Source: Rhodobacter sp. (GTDB lineage Bacteria; Pseudomonadota; Alphaproteobacteria; Rhodobacterales; Rhodobacteraceae). Taken from it: 64,000 nt of DNA. Every line of letters starts with the position of its first letter. Positions within the stretch are counted from its first letter, which is position 1. Position numbers and translations under genes: made by a program. This document shows, one piece after another, positions 1 through 9,873 of the stretch. The stretch spans positions 62,001 through 126,000 of the forward strand of contig JADJAB010000010.1 in NCBI GenBank assembly GCA_016704435.1, in the 5' to 3' direction. Under the pieces are notes generated by a model. The model saw nothing but the letters and a program-made list of their open reading frames with translations. It had not been told where the DNA came from and did no database searches.

Positions 1-219
1 CCGGCATCGCCACCTTTCGCCCAGCATCTCGCCCTTGATCGAGCGGTCCGACAGATCGCGCGCCACCCGCTGCCGAAGCCGGATCAGGTTGAAGTCGCTG
101 GTATTTTCCCGAAACGTCTGCTCGGTATAGCTGCCGCTTTCGCAGTAATCCCAGAACATCTTCGGCGTGCGCTTGCGGTGCAGGCGCTTCAGATCTTCGA
201 TACAGGTGATGACGGGCAT
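1..219 (-). CDS. lldD: FMN-dependent alpha-hydroxy-acid (L-lactate) dehydrogenase, N-terminal part
   Basis: Only the first 73 codons lie in the window. The minus-strand translation begins MPVITCIEDLKRLHRK and continues with FWDYCESGSYTEQTFREN and a NLIRLRQRV segment. This is the characteristic N-terminus of LldD-type FMN-dependent 2-hydroxy-acid dehydrogenases, which oxidise L-lactate or related acids at the membrane. Near position 13 the frame departs from the family: the expected GE(K/R)VAMP appears only if one G is added to the GGTGG stretch, so a one-base deletion is likely. It lies downstream of the S9 peptidase on the same strand. Substrate cannot be fixed from this fragment. Confidence 0.75.
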   Translation of the reverse strand, partial: MPVITCIEDLKRLHRKRTPKMFWDYCESGSYTEQTFRENTSDFNLIRLRQRVARDLSDRSIKGEMLGERWRCR

Positions 220-282
220 GGGCGCGCTCCGGGCTTTTGGTTAGGTTTGCTTACCAATCACGGGCGCGCAAGTCCACCATCT

Positions 283-2301
283 TCAAAGCCGCAGGGCATG
301 GCGCAGGAACGCCAGCCCCAGTGCAAATTCCGCCGCCTTCTCATGGCTGGCGCCGCCGCCGCCATGGCCGCCCTGATGCTCGTAGTAGAACGGTCGGTGC
401 CCGCCCGCCCGCAGGGCCGCCGCAAATCGGCGCGAGTGCGACGGGTCCACCCGGTCGTCGCGGTGGCTGGTGTCGACCAGCGCCGGGGGCAGCGGACCTT
501 TGGGGACATTGTGCAAGGGCGAATAGGCCAACAGCCAGTCGCGCGCCTTGGGGTCATCGGGGTCGCCATATTCGTCGGTCCATGCCTTCCCGGCGGGGAA
601 ATGCGCAAAGCGCAGCATGTCATGGACGCCGACACTGGCCCAGACCGCGCCGAAATGCCGGGGATAGCGCGTCAGCATCACGCCGCACAGAAGCCCGCCG
701 TTCGATCCGCCATGGCAGGCGATCCGGTCGGCCCGCGTGATCCCCCGCGCCACCAGATCGGCGGCAACGGCGGCGAAATCGGCAAAGGCGCGCTGGCGAC
801 CTGCGCCCTTGGCGGACAGATGCCAGTCCGGGCCCATTTCTCCGCCGCCACGGATATAGGCCTGCACATAGGCGCCGCCGCGCCCGATCCAGGTCTTGCC
901 GATCGCCGCGTCATACCAGGGCGACAGGCTGACCGCGAAACCGCCATAGCCATATTGCAGGACGGGCAGGTCGGTGCGGCCCTGATGCCCTTTCGGCAGA
1001 ACGATGTGATAGGGCACTTCTGTTCCATCCTCGGACACGGCCTTCCAGAGATGCACCTCGGCCCCGGAAGAATCGAACTTTTCCGGCTGCACATAGAGCG
1101 GACGAAAGGCGATTCCCGCCACGCCACTGGACAAATCGAACAACCAGTCCTGCGGTGGTGTCAGAAAGCCCGAGACGTGCAGGCAAAGCGTGCCATCGCC
1201 CGCATCCGGGTTGGCATGGAACGGCCAGACCCGCAGCGTCCCGGCCGGAACCGGGGGGACAATCTCTTGCGGCGCGGCCTTCGGCAGGCTCAGGTCCAGC
1301 GCCATCAGGCGCGGCGTCAGCCAGCGGCTTTCCGTCCAGATCATCCAGTTGCCGTGGAACATCACCTCATCAGCGGCGACCGAGGTGCCATGTTCCGGTG
1401 TGAACAGCACCCGCTGGCCGCTGCCGTCATGGCGGCACAGGACCAGCGCGCCGGTCGGATGCGGGCCGACTTCCTGCGCGACCCAGGCGCAATGCGAATG
1501 GTTGAAGCTGGCAGAGGTATCGGCGGGGTTGGGCAGGGTGACCTCGTCGCCTGTGCCACAGCGCAGGGTGATGCGGGTCTTGTTGATCGCCGTCATGGTC
1601 ATGCGGCAGTGCATCCATTCCGTCCCGCCCTCGCGGCTGACCCAGTCGGCAACCATCAGATGCGCGGGGTCGGTGCGGTGAACCACCGGCGCGGTGGCCG
1701 GATTGGACCCCCGCGCGACGCGCCGGATGGTGCCCTGCCAGCCCGAGGCGGTGGCGTCGCCGGGTGCCGCCGAGGACCAGAGCAGCTCATCGCGCCCGGC
1801 CCAGACCGCGCGGCCCTTGTCGGGACCGATGTCGAAGCCGCCGGGCACGAAGGCGCAAGTGACAAGGTCGAATTCGCGGCTATGGGCGATGTCCGACCCG
1901 TCTGCCGACAACCGCAGCATGACGCGGGCCGGATCAAAAGCGCTGGTTTCGGCCCCGGCCCAGACCCAGACCTGCCCGGTTGCCGCACAATAGGCATCGA
2001 CGTCGAAAACCGTCTCCCAAGGCGCATCCGGCGTGGGGGCCGTGCCTTCCGGCAACCGCAGCCACAGCCCGCGCGGGTTCTTTGCGGTCTGGCGGAAGGT
2101 GTAGACATGGCCGGCCCGTCGGCGCAGGCCGCGCAGGGCATCGGGGGCTTCCAGGATGGCGCGGATGGTTGCCTCGTCCTGCGCCCTTTGCGGGGTGGAC
2201 AGCGCCGCATCGGTGGCAGCGTTTTCGCGCGCGACAAAGGCGGCAATGGCGGCGGCGTCGGTTTCGAGATCAAGAAAGCGGGCTTCAATGGTCATCGTCA
2301 T
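283..2301 (-). CDS. Prolyl oligopeptidase family (S9A) serine peptidase
   Basis: A 672-residue protein with a C-terminal alpha/beta-hydrolase domain. The nucleophile is Ser533 in GGSNGG, the acid is an Asp in RDDRVD near residue 616, and the histidine is in GGHGGG near residue 646. The N-terminal two-thirds should form the beta-propeller lid that limits substrates to short peptides. No signal peptide is visible, so it is probably cytoplasmic. The reading frame stays open upstream to 2427, but that extension is Arg/Gly-rich and unlike the family; I place the start at the MTMTIEARF methionine (2301; 2295 is also possible). It follows trpA on the same strand after an 88-bp gap containing a GC-rich hairpin. 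A dipeptidyl or oligopeptidase B-like specificity is equally possible. Confidence 0.85.
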   Translation of the reverse strand: MTMTIEARFLDLETDAAAIAAFVARENAATDAALSTPQRAQDEATIRAILEAPDALRGLRRRAGHVYTFRQTAKNPRGLWLRLPEGTAPTPDAPWETVFDVDAYCAATGQVWVWAGAETSAFDPARVMLRLSADGSDIAHSREFDLVTCAFVPGGFDIGPDKGRAVWAGRDELLWSSAAPGDATASGWQGTIRRVARGSNPATAPVVHRTDPAHLMVADWVSREGGTEWMHCRMTMTAINKTRITLRCGTGDEVTLPNPADTSASFNHSHCAWVAQEVGPHPTGALVLCRHDGSGQRVLFTPEHGTSVAADEVMFHGNWMIWTESRWLTPRLMALDLSLPKAAPQEIVPPVPAGTLRVWPFHANPDAGDGTLCLHVSGFLTPPQDWLFDLSSGVAGIAFRPLYVQPEKFDSSGAEVHLWKAVSEDGTEVPYHIVLPKGHQGRTDLPVLQYGYGGFAVSLSPWYDAAIGKTWIGRGGAYVQAYIRGGGEMGPDWHLSAKGAGRQRAFADFAAVAADLVARGITRADRIACHGGSNGGLLCGVMLTRYPRHFGAVWASVGVHDMLRFAHFPAGKAWTDEYGDPDDPKARDWLLAYSPLHNVPKGPLPPALVDTSHRDDRVDPSHSRRFAAALRAGGHRPFYYEHQGGHGGGGASHEKAAEFALGLAFLRHALRL

Positions 2302-2389
2302 GCTCCATGTCTGGCCAGAGCCACCCCCTCGGACGCCGCCCACCCGCCCGCCCCGTCGCCCGAGGGGGCGGGGCACCAAAGCGGAAAGC

Positions 2390-3180
2390 TCACGCCGAAT
2401 GCGCGCCCCTGGCAAGGGCGGCGACATTGGCCAGCACTTCGGCCACGGGCTTTTTCGCCCCGATATCCTTCACGATGGCCGACCCGACCACGCAGCCATC
2501 GGCCACCCCCGCAATCCCCCGCGCCTGATCGGGCGTGGTGATCCCGAAGCCCACGATCACCGGCAGATCGGTCGAGGCCTTGATGCGCGCGACCTCCGGC
2601 CCCACGTCGCCCGCCTCGGCCGCCCCCGCCCCGGTGATCCCGGTGATCGAGACATAGTAGACGAACCCGCTGGTGTTCTGCAGCACCTTCGGCAGCCGCT
2701 TGTCATCGGTGGTCGGCGTGGCCAGGCGGATGAAGTTCAGCCCCGCCTTCTGGGCCGGAATGCACAGCTCGTCATCCTCTTCCGGCGGCAGGTCGACCAC
2801 GATCAGCCCGTCGATCCCGGCCTCGGTCGCGTCGGTCAGGAACCGGTCCACCCCGCGCGAGTAGATCGGGTTGTAATAGCCCATCAGCACGATCGGCGTG
2901 GTCTTGTCGCCCGCCCGGAACGCCCGCACCATGCCAAGCACGCGGGCCAGCGTCATCCCGCCCTCCACGCGCGTTGGCCGGCCGCCTGGATCGACGGGCC
3001 GTCGGCCATCGGATCGGTGAAGGGCATGCCCAGCTCGATGATGTCCACCCCTGCCGCCGGAAGGCCCCGCATCACCGCAAGCGAGGTCGCCTCATCGGTA
3101 TCGCCGCCCATGATATAGGCGACGAAGGCCTTCTTCCCGTCAGCCCGCAGCCGCGCGAATGTGTCGTCGATCCGTGTCAT
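2390..3180 (-). CDS. trpA: Tryptophan synthase alpha subunit (one-base frameshift)
   Basis: Converts indole-3-glycerol phosphate to indole and glyceraldehyde-3-phosphate and passes indole to TrpB. Two adjacent frames together give a standard length of about 263 residues. The first runs from MTRIDDTFARL through ELGMPFTDPMADGP, which contains the catalytic Glu and Asp-loop signature. The second carries IVLMGYYNPI, DGLIVVDLPPEE, GFVYYVS and VGFGI near the phosphate site. The frames meet at about 2965-2969, where CAACGCGCGTGG lacks one base relative to the expected Q-R-A-L-E-G-G. Because both halves are perfectly conserved, I read this as a sequencing deletion rather than a dead gene. trpB is not in the window. 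Confidence 0.9.
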
Positions 3181-3366
3181 CGGGGCCTCCTGCAAGTCCG
3201 CCCCTCGTTTGCACGGGCGCGCGCGGAAAATCAATGGCCGCCGATCAGGACTGCCGACAGGCCGGACCCGATGCGGCGATCGCCGCCCGTTCGTGGCGGA
3301 ATCCGTGAAGTCAGTTGTTAAGGATTGACCGCTAACCTTGCCCGGGAATCAGGAGAAGGCGCGTCC

Positions 3367-3975
3367 ATGTACGGCTTGCTGCTGCGGTCGATCCAGGCCT
3401 ATCTGCGCGCCACCTTCGGCGCGGCCGTCTGGGGGCGGGTGCTGCGTGCTGCGGGCCAGTCTCCGGACGGGTTCGAACCCATGCTCCCTTATGATGCCGA
3501 TGCGTTTCAACGCGTTCTCGCGGCCTGCTCGGCCGAACTCGACCGCCCGGTGGAAACCATGCTGGAGGATGTGGGAACATTCCTGGTCGCCGATCCCGGC
3601 AATCAGGGGCTGCGCCGTCTGCTGCGCTTTGGCGGTGCGACCTTCGCCGATTTCCTGCACTCGCTGGAGGAGTTGCCCGACCGTGCCCGCCTTGCCCTGC
3701 CGGACCTGGAATTGCCGCAGATCGGTCTGACGGAAAGCGCGCCGGGCCTGTTCCAGCTGTCGTGCGGCTGCAGTTTTCCGGCGCTGTTCCCGGTGGCTCT
3801 GGGGGTGCTGCGCGCGATGGCCGACGATTATGGCGCGCTGGTGCTGATCGACCCGGTTCCTGCCGCCCTGGCCAATGCCTGCGGCAACGGGCTTTCGGTG
3901 CAATTGCTGGAAACGGCGCATGGCAGCGGCAACCGCTTTGATCTGTCCAAGGGCGAGGTGCCGTATGGATGGTGA
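3367..3975 (+). CDS. H-NOX-fold (HNOB) sensor-like protein lacking canonical haem ligands
   Basis: About 202 residues. The start MYGLLLRSIQAYLRATFG matches the haem-NO-binding family opening (MYG..N.A...), so the ATG at 3367 is preferred over an upstream one at 3325. H-NOX proteins bind haem through a proximal His in an L-x-x-L-H-x-R motif and a YxSxR motif. Here the matching segment is SLEELPDRARL, with Pro104 where His is expected, and the YxSxR region reads FQLSCGCS. Canonical haem binding is therefore doubtful; a nearby His98 or the Cys pair might act instead. The gene overlaps the diguanylate cyclase gene by 11 bp, the usual H-NOX/partner layout. Confidence 0.8.
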   Translation: MYGLLLRSIQAYLRATFGAAVWGRVLRAAGQSPDGFEPMLPYDADAFQRVLAACSAELDRPVETMLEDVGTFLVADPGNQGLRRLLRFGGATFADFLHSLEELPDRARLALPDLELPQIGLTESAPGLFQLSCGCSFPALFPVALGVLRAMADDYGALVLIDPVPAALANACGNGLSVQLLETAHGSGNRFDLSKGEVPYGW

Positions 3976-5014
3976 CCCGATCTGCCGGCAGCTGTCTGGC
4001 ATGGACGCCGTTCTGGGCTGCCTGATGCCGATGCATCTGGTACTGGATGCCGCCGGGCGGGTGCTGTCGCAGGGTCCGACGCTTGGCCGGGTGTTCGCGG
4101 ACAGGCCGCTGGCCGGGTGCAGCTTCTTCGATCTTTTCGAAGTCCGCAATCCGCGCGGACTTGTCGGGCCGGCCGATCTAGCCGCTGCCGCCGGACAGAA
4201 GGTGCGGCTGGTGGCGAGGGCGGGCGATGCGGCCTTGCGTCTGCGCGGGCTTCTGGTTCCGATGCCGCAGATCGGCGAAGGCGTGGTGGCGGGATGGATC
4301 GTCAACCTCTCGTTCGGCATCGACCTGCCGCGCGCGGTGGCCCTGCTGCAGCTGACCGACGCCGATTTTGCACCGACCGACCTGGCGATGGAGCTGTTGT
4401 ACCTGGCCGAGGCAAATGTCGTCGTGACGGGTGAGCTGGGCGCGCTTGCCCTGCGGCTGGAGGATGCCCGCCGCCAGGCCCGCGAAGAGGCCGAGAGCGA
4501 TACCCTGACCGGGCTGCGCAATCGCCGGGCCTGCGATTCCATGCTGGCGCGCCTGTGCCGCGAAGGCGCGGCCTTTGGCCTGATGCACATGGACCTCGAC
4601 TACTTCAAGGCGGTGAACGACACCTTCGGCCATGCTGCCGGGGATCATGTGCTGGTGCATGTGGCCGGGGTGATGAAGGCCGCCAGCCGTGCCGGCGATT
4701 GCCTGGCGCGGGTTGGCGGCGATGAATTCGTGATGCTGCTGCCAGAGATGACCGATCCTCTCGGCCTGCGCGGCATTGCCGAACGGATGATCGCGCAGCT
4801 CAAGCATCCGATCCCCTGGCAGAACGGCGAATGCCGGATTTCCGCCAGCGTCGGCTTCGTCACCGTCGGGGCCGAAGAGATGCCCGATCCGGCCCGCGTC
4901 CTCGCCGAAGCCGATGCTGCGCTTTATGCCGCCAAGAATGCTGGCCGCGGGCGGGTCATGCAGGCCGACTATCCGACGGATGCGCTGAAACTGCCTTTGG
5001 CCGATGCCGGATAG
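3965..5014 (+). CDS. Diguanylate cyclase with N-terminal HNOBA domain
   Basis: A 349-residue cytoplasmic protein that should make cyclic di-GMP from two GTP. Residues about 10-165 resemble the haem-NO-binding-associated (HNOBA) domain: MPMHLVLDAAGRV, FFDLFEVRNPRG, LRLRGLLVPM and a late FAPTDL segment. A short helix follows, then a GGDEF domain with DTLTGLRNRRA, the metal-binding MDLDYFKAVND loop, an intact GGDEF at 251-255, and an RxxD product-inhibition site (R242-D245) five residues upstream. It starts inside the 3' end of the H-NOX-like gene (11-bp overlap), so the two are translationally coupled and the first product very probably regulates the second. Confidence 0.9.
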   Translation: MDGDPICRQLSGMDAVLGCLMPMHLVLDAAGRVLSQGPTLGRVFADRPLAGCSFFDLFEVRNPRGLVGPADLAAAAGQKVRLVARAGDAALRLRGLLVPMPQIGEGVVAGWIVNLSFGIDLPRAVALLQLTDADFAPTDLAMELLYLAEANVVVTGELGALALRLEDARRQAREEAESDTLTGLRNRRACDSMLARLCREGAAFGLMHMDLDYFKAVNDTFGHAAGDHVLVHVAGVMKAASRAGDCLARVGGDEFVMLLPEMTDPLGLRGIAERMIAQLKHPIPWQNGECRISASVGFVTVGAEEMPDPARVLAEADAALYAAKNAGRGRVMQADYPTDALKLPLADAG

Positions 5015-5034
5015 CCTGCGTCGGCCTCGCGGCC

Positions 5035-5071
5035 GGGCTGCGGCGCGCTGAGGCGTTCAGCCGCGCGGCCC
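5035..5071. terminator. Possible bidirectional terminator hairpin
   Basis: An imperfect GC-rich inverted repeat (GGGCTGCGG...TGA / TCAGCC...GGCCC) lies between the convergent ends of the diguanylate cyclase gene and mtlK and overlaps the mtlK stop codon. It has no clear T tract. Confidence 0.25.
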
Positions 5072-6406
5072 AAGGTAGTGCGACAGCGTAGCGGCCGTGC
5101 CTTCCGCCCACAGCCGGCGCAGCCAGCCCGCAAAGGCGGTTGCGAAACGCGCATCCGACGCGACATCGCCATAGATCGTGACCAGACCGTCCAGCCAGGC
5201 CTGCGGATCGGCCCTGGCAGCCTGTGCCAGCGGGACCAGACGGTCCCAGTTCGGATCGTTCGGCGGAATGGCGGTACCGTCGTCTTCGGTGCCAAAGCAA
5301 TAGCGGCACCACAGCGCCGAAACCAGCGCCAGCCCGTCGATGTTGCCGCCCGCCGCCAGCGCATCGCGGATCGAGGGCACGATGAACTTCGGTTGGCGGT
5401 TGGACCCGTCGAGGCAGAGCCGGCGCTCGGTATCGGCCACCTCGGGGTTGGAAAACCGTTGCACGATCAGCCGGAAATAGGCTGCGGTGTCGGTATCGGG
5501 GACCGGCGGCACGTAAGGAATGATCCCCTCGGCCTCGACCTTGTCCAGAAAGCCCGCGATCAGCGGATGCGCCATCGCCTGATGCACGAATTCGATGCCC
5601 ATCAACCCGCCGGGATAGGCGATGGTGGCATGGCCGCCGTTGAGGATGCGGATCTTCATCATCTCAAAGGCGTGGACATGCGGCGTGAAGGTGACGCCGA
5701 CCTTTTCCAGCGCCGGGCGGCCTGTGGGGAAGTTGTCTTCGACGACCCACTGGCGGAACGGCTCGCAGGTTACCGGAACCGGATCATCGAGCCCGAACTC
5801 GGCCGCCAGCGCGCGTTCGCGCGGGCCGGTGGCGGGGGTGATGCGGTCGACCATGCCATTGGGGAAGGCGACATTGGCGGCGATCCAGTCGCCCAGAGCG
5901 GGGTCCGACAGGCGCGCGAGGCCGGTAACGGCGGCGGCGGTGACAGCGCCGTTGCCGGGCAGGTTGTCGCAGGACATCACGGTGAAGGGCGGGGTGCCTG
6001 CGGCGCGGCGGGCCCTGAGTGCGGCGATGATGGCGCCAAAGGCGGTGCGGCGGGGATCTCTGGCGTCGGCCACGATCTCGGGCGCGGCCGCGTCGAAGGC
6101 GCCGGTTGCGGGGTTGATGAAGTAGCCGCCCTCGGTGATGGTCAGCGACACGATGCGGATCGCCGGGTCTGCCATGGCGGCGATCAGGGCGGCGTTGTCG
6201 GCTTCGACAGGCAGGAATTCGACCATCGCGCCGATGCGCCGCGCGGTCTTGCCCGCCGGGTCCAGCTCGATCACCGTGGAAAGGCAATCCTGCGCGCGCA
6301 GGGCATCGCGCATGGCGACGTCGGGCGCGCGGACGCCGGCGCCGAGGATGGCCCAGTCGTGCCCGATCCCGAGGTTGAACAGGTCGTCCAGATAGACTCC
6401 GAAGCA
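5057..6406 (-). pseudogene. mtlK: Mannitol 2-dehydrogenase, N-terminus missing, fused in frame to smoS
   Basis: Encodes about 449 residues of a long-chain mannitol dehydrogenase (polyol to ketose, NAD-dependent), from VYLDDLFNLGIGHDWAI to the end. Family features present include ILGAGVRAPD, LTITEGGYF, TVMSCDNLPGNG and the FPNGMVDRITP region. The first 40 or so residues, with the Gly-rich NAD-binding FHRAHQ segment that normally precedes VYLDD, are absent. The frame instead continues directly from YIVAQ of the sorbitol dehydrogenase SmoS, leaving one fused reading frame with no start of its own. Without the Rossmann glycine loop the enzyme should not bind cofactor. Either a real deletion of roughly 150-200 bp or an assembly collapse would explain it. 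Confidence 0.8.
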
Positions 6407-7024
6407 CTGGGCGACGATGTATTTCGCCTCATCGGTGGCGAGGAAGATCGCCATTCCGGTCAGGTCTGCGGCAGTGGCCATGCGGCCGAAGGGGACGGCG
6501 GCGCCGACCTCTTGCTTCTTCTGGCCAGGGGGTTTGCCTTCGTATCTGGCGAAGAAGGCATCGACGCCGTCCCAATGCTCGCCATCGACCACGCCGGGGG
6601 CGATGGCGTTGACGGTGATGCCGTGGGCGATCAGGTTCAGGCCCGCTGATTGGGTCAGCGATATGACGGCGGCCTTGGTGGCGCAGTAGACGGCGACGAG
6701 GCTTTCGCCGCGCCGGCCGGCCTGGCTGGCCATGTTGATGACGGTGCCGCGCCCGCGCGGGATCATGTGGCGTGCGGCGGCCTGGGTGCAAAAGAGGGTG
6801 CCGGCGACGTTGACGGCGAAAAGCCGGTCGTAGTCGGCGCGGGAGATCTCGGTCAGGGGGGCGGCGGAAAAGAGCGCGGCATTGTTGATCAGGATGTCAA
6901 CGGGCGGCCGCCAGGTCGATATCGGCGATGCAGACCTGCGCACCCTCGGCCGCATAGGCGCGGGCGAAGGCCAGACCGATGCCGCGGGCGGCGCCGGTGA
7001 TCAGGGCGGTCTTGCCGTGCAGCC

Positions 7025-7028
<4 letters not shown>
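6407..7028 (-). pseudogene. smoS: Sorbitol (L-iditol 2-) dehydrogenase SmoS, internally deleted
   Basis: A short-chain dehydrogenase that oxidises sorbitol to fructose in Rhodobacter-type polyol operons. The N-terminus (MRLHGKTALITGAARGIG, the NAD motif, then ADIDLAAAR) starts at 7028 and overlaps the smoK stop by an ATGA. At about 6897-6903 the sequence jumps to VDILINNAALF in another frame. Roughly 37 codons normally lying between these segments are missing, and the upstream frame stops there. The rest contains NMASQAGRRGE, the catalytic YCATK, and NAIAPGVVDGEHWDGVD, which is diagnostic of SmoS. The C-terminal tail is lost where it runs into mtlK. The gene cannot make active enzyme as sequenced. 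Confidence 0.8.
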
Positions 7029-8022
<994 letters not shown>

Positions 8023-8029
8023 CTGTGCC

Positions 8030-8859
8030 TCACTTCACCGCGCCAAAGGTCAGGCCGCGGACGAGTTGTTTCTGGCTGAACCAGCCAAGGATCAGGATCG
8101 GCGCAATGGCCATGGTCGAGGCCGCCGAGAGTTTTGCGCAGAACAGGCCCTGCGGGGGCTGGAGAAGCTGGCAATGAAGGCTGACAGGGGCGCTGCCTTG
8201 GTGGTGGTCAGCGTGATGGTCCAGAACGCCTCGTTCCAGGCCAGGATGATGTTCAGAAGCATCGTCGAGGCGATGCCGGGCACCGCCATCGGCGTCAGGA
8301 CATGGATGATCTCGTTCGGCAGGCTGGCCCCGTCCATCCGTGCGGCTTCAAGGATTTCGCCGGGGATTTCCTTGAAGTAGGTGTAGAGCATCCAGATGAT
8401 GATCGGCAGGTTGATCAGCATCAGCGCCAGCACAAGGCCGATCTTGGTGTCGTAGAGCCGGGTCCACTGGAACAGCAGATACATCGGGATCAGGACGCCG
8501 ACGGCAGGCATCATCTTGGTCGACAGCATCCACATCAAGAGGTCCTTGGTGCGTTTGCCGGGCACGAAGGCCATGGCCCAGGCCGCGGGAATGGCGATCG
8601 CCAGGCCCAAGAGCGTGGAGCCGACCGAGATCACGACCGAATTCCAGAAGAACCGCGGATAATCCGACCGCGCCCTGACCTCGGCATAGCTCTCCAGCGT
8701 CCAGCCGGCGAAGGAGCACGGGGGCGAGGCGACGGCATCGCCTTCGGTCTTGAAGCTGGTCATGATCGTCCACAGGATCGGAAAGAAGATCAGCAGGGCA
8801 ACCGACCAGGCAGCGACGGTGGTCAGGATGATGCGTTGTGGGGTGACGGCACGGGCCAT
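8030..8859 (-). CDS. smoG: Polyol ABC transporter permease SmoG (one frameshift)
   Basis: Inner-membrane permease of the MalG family, about 276 residues when repaired, with six predicted membrane segments beginning at IILTTVAAWSVALLIFF. The EAA loop that docks on the ATPase is visible as EILEAARMDGASLPNEI. Near the end the frame breaks at the G5 run 8154-8158: removing one base restores GLF.AKLSAASTMAIAPI and the family-typical finish QKQLVRGLTFGAVK with a stop at 8030. It lies 7 bp upstream of smoK and 18 bp downstream of smoF on the same strand. Confidence 0.85.
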
Positions 8860-8877
8860 GGTTCTTTCTCCTGCGGC

Positions 8878-9716
8878 TCAGGCGTCAAGGTTCTTGCCGA
8901 TGCCGCGCATCAGGAAGACCGCAACGATATTGGCAAGGATGACGGCGATGATTCCCCCGGCGGCGGCGCGGCCGATGTCCTTGGCCACCAGCGCCTGCTT
9001 GTAGATCATGTAGGGAAGGGTGGTAGAGGCCGATCCGGGCCCGCCCTGGGTGGTGGTGACGAAGGTCTCGGCAAAGATCGACAGCAGGAAGATCGTCTGG
9101 ATCAGGATCACCACGGTGATCGCTCGGGCCAGATGCGGCAGGATGATACCAGAGCCGCGACAGGGGCGGCGCGCCGTCCATCTCGGCGGCGTCCTTCTGC
9201 TCGCGGTCGACAGCGATTGCAGCGCCGTCAGCAGGATCAGCGTGGCGAAGGGCAGCCATTCCCAGGCGACGATCCCGATGACCGAGGCCATCGGGTATTG
9301 CTCCAGATACAGGATCGGATCGGTGCCGAAGCCGCGCGAGACGGCGGCAAGCAGCCCGTTCTGCGGGTGCATGAACAGGTTTTCCACACCAGCGCGCAGA
9401 CGGGCGGCATCACGAAGAAAGGGCGCGATGACCAGGATGCGCAGACGCCCTGGCCCCAGAACGGCTGGTCGAGCAGCAGCGCGATCAGCGCGCCCAGCAC
9501 GACGGTGATCACCAGCACGCCCAGCACAAGGCCCAGCGTGTTGCCGATGGCCAGCCAGAATTCCGGCGCGTTCAGGAACCACTTGTAGTTGGTGACGCCG
9601 ACCCAGCCGGTCCGGTCGGGCGAAATCAGCCGATAGAAGCGGAACGAAAAGTAAAGCGTCATCGCCAGCGGCACGATCATCCAGACAAGCAGCAGGATGA
9701 CCGAGGGCGCAACCAT
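8878..9716 (-). pseudogene. smoF: Polyol ABC transporter permease SmoF, at least five frame changes
   Basis: MalF/UgpA-type inner-membrane permease. Its pieces are spread over three frames: MVAPSVILLLVWMIVPLAM to WGQGV; RILVIAPF; FVMPPVCALVWK; ENLFMHPQNGLLAAVS through WEWLPFATLILLTALQSL; VDREQKDAAEMDGA (the EAA loop); then ILPHLARAITVVILIQTIF to the end. Changes fall at about 9445, 9420, 9385, 9210 and 9155. An ATG at 9751 (MGTRNP) fits the usual SmoF start but is a further base out of frame with MVAP at 9716. Five shifts in 840 bp is far above the rest of the window. Family identity is secure; function as sequenced is not. Confidence 0.75.
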
Positions 9717-9837
9717 CAGGCGCGGCCAGGCGGGGGATTGCGCGTGCCCATGGGGCGGCCTGGGGAACAGGCCAGACGCCGAGCGGGCGTATGGCAGGAG
9801 CGGGCCGGATGGGCCGACGGTGCTTGCGTCAGGAAAC

Positions 9838-9866
9838 CCGGGGCCGGCCCGAACGGCCGGCCCCGG
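9838..9866 (-). terminator. Strong hairpin between smoE and smoF
   Basis: A perfect 12-bp palindrome (CCGGGGCCGGCC / GGCCGGCCCCGG) with a 5-base loop lies 7 bp downstream of the smoE stop. Hairpins after the binding-protein gene of ABC operons commonly protect the upstream mRNA or attenuate the downstream permease genes. That would fit the need for excess SmoE. Confidence 0.65.
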
Positions 9867-9873
9867 TCAGAGT

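Noticed and set aside
178..2541. 787-codon plus-strand frame opposite the S9 peptidase
   Set aside because: Runs through the catalytic region of a clear peptidase on the other strand and has no family features.
6890..6910. NotI-like GCGGCCGC at the smoS deletion point as evidence of cloning
   Set aside because: The octamer is frequent by chance in such GC-rich DNA and no vector sequence adjoins it.
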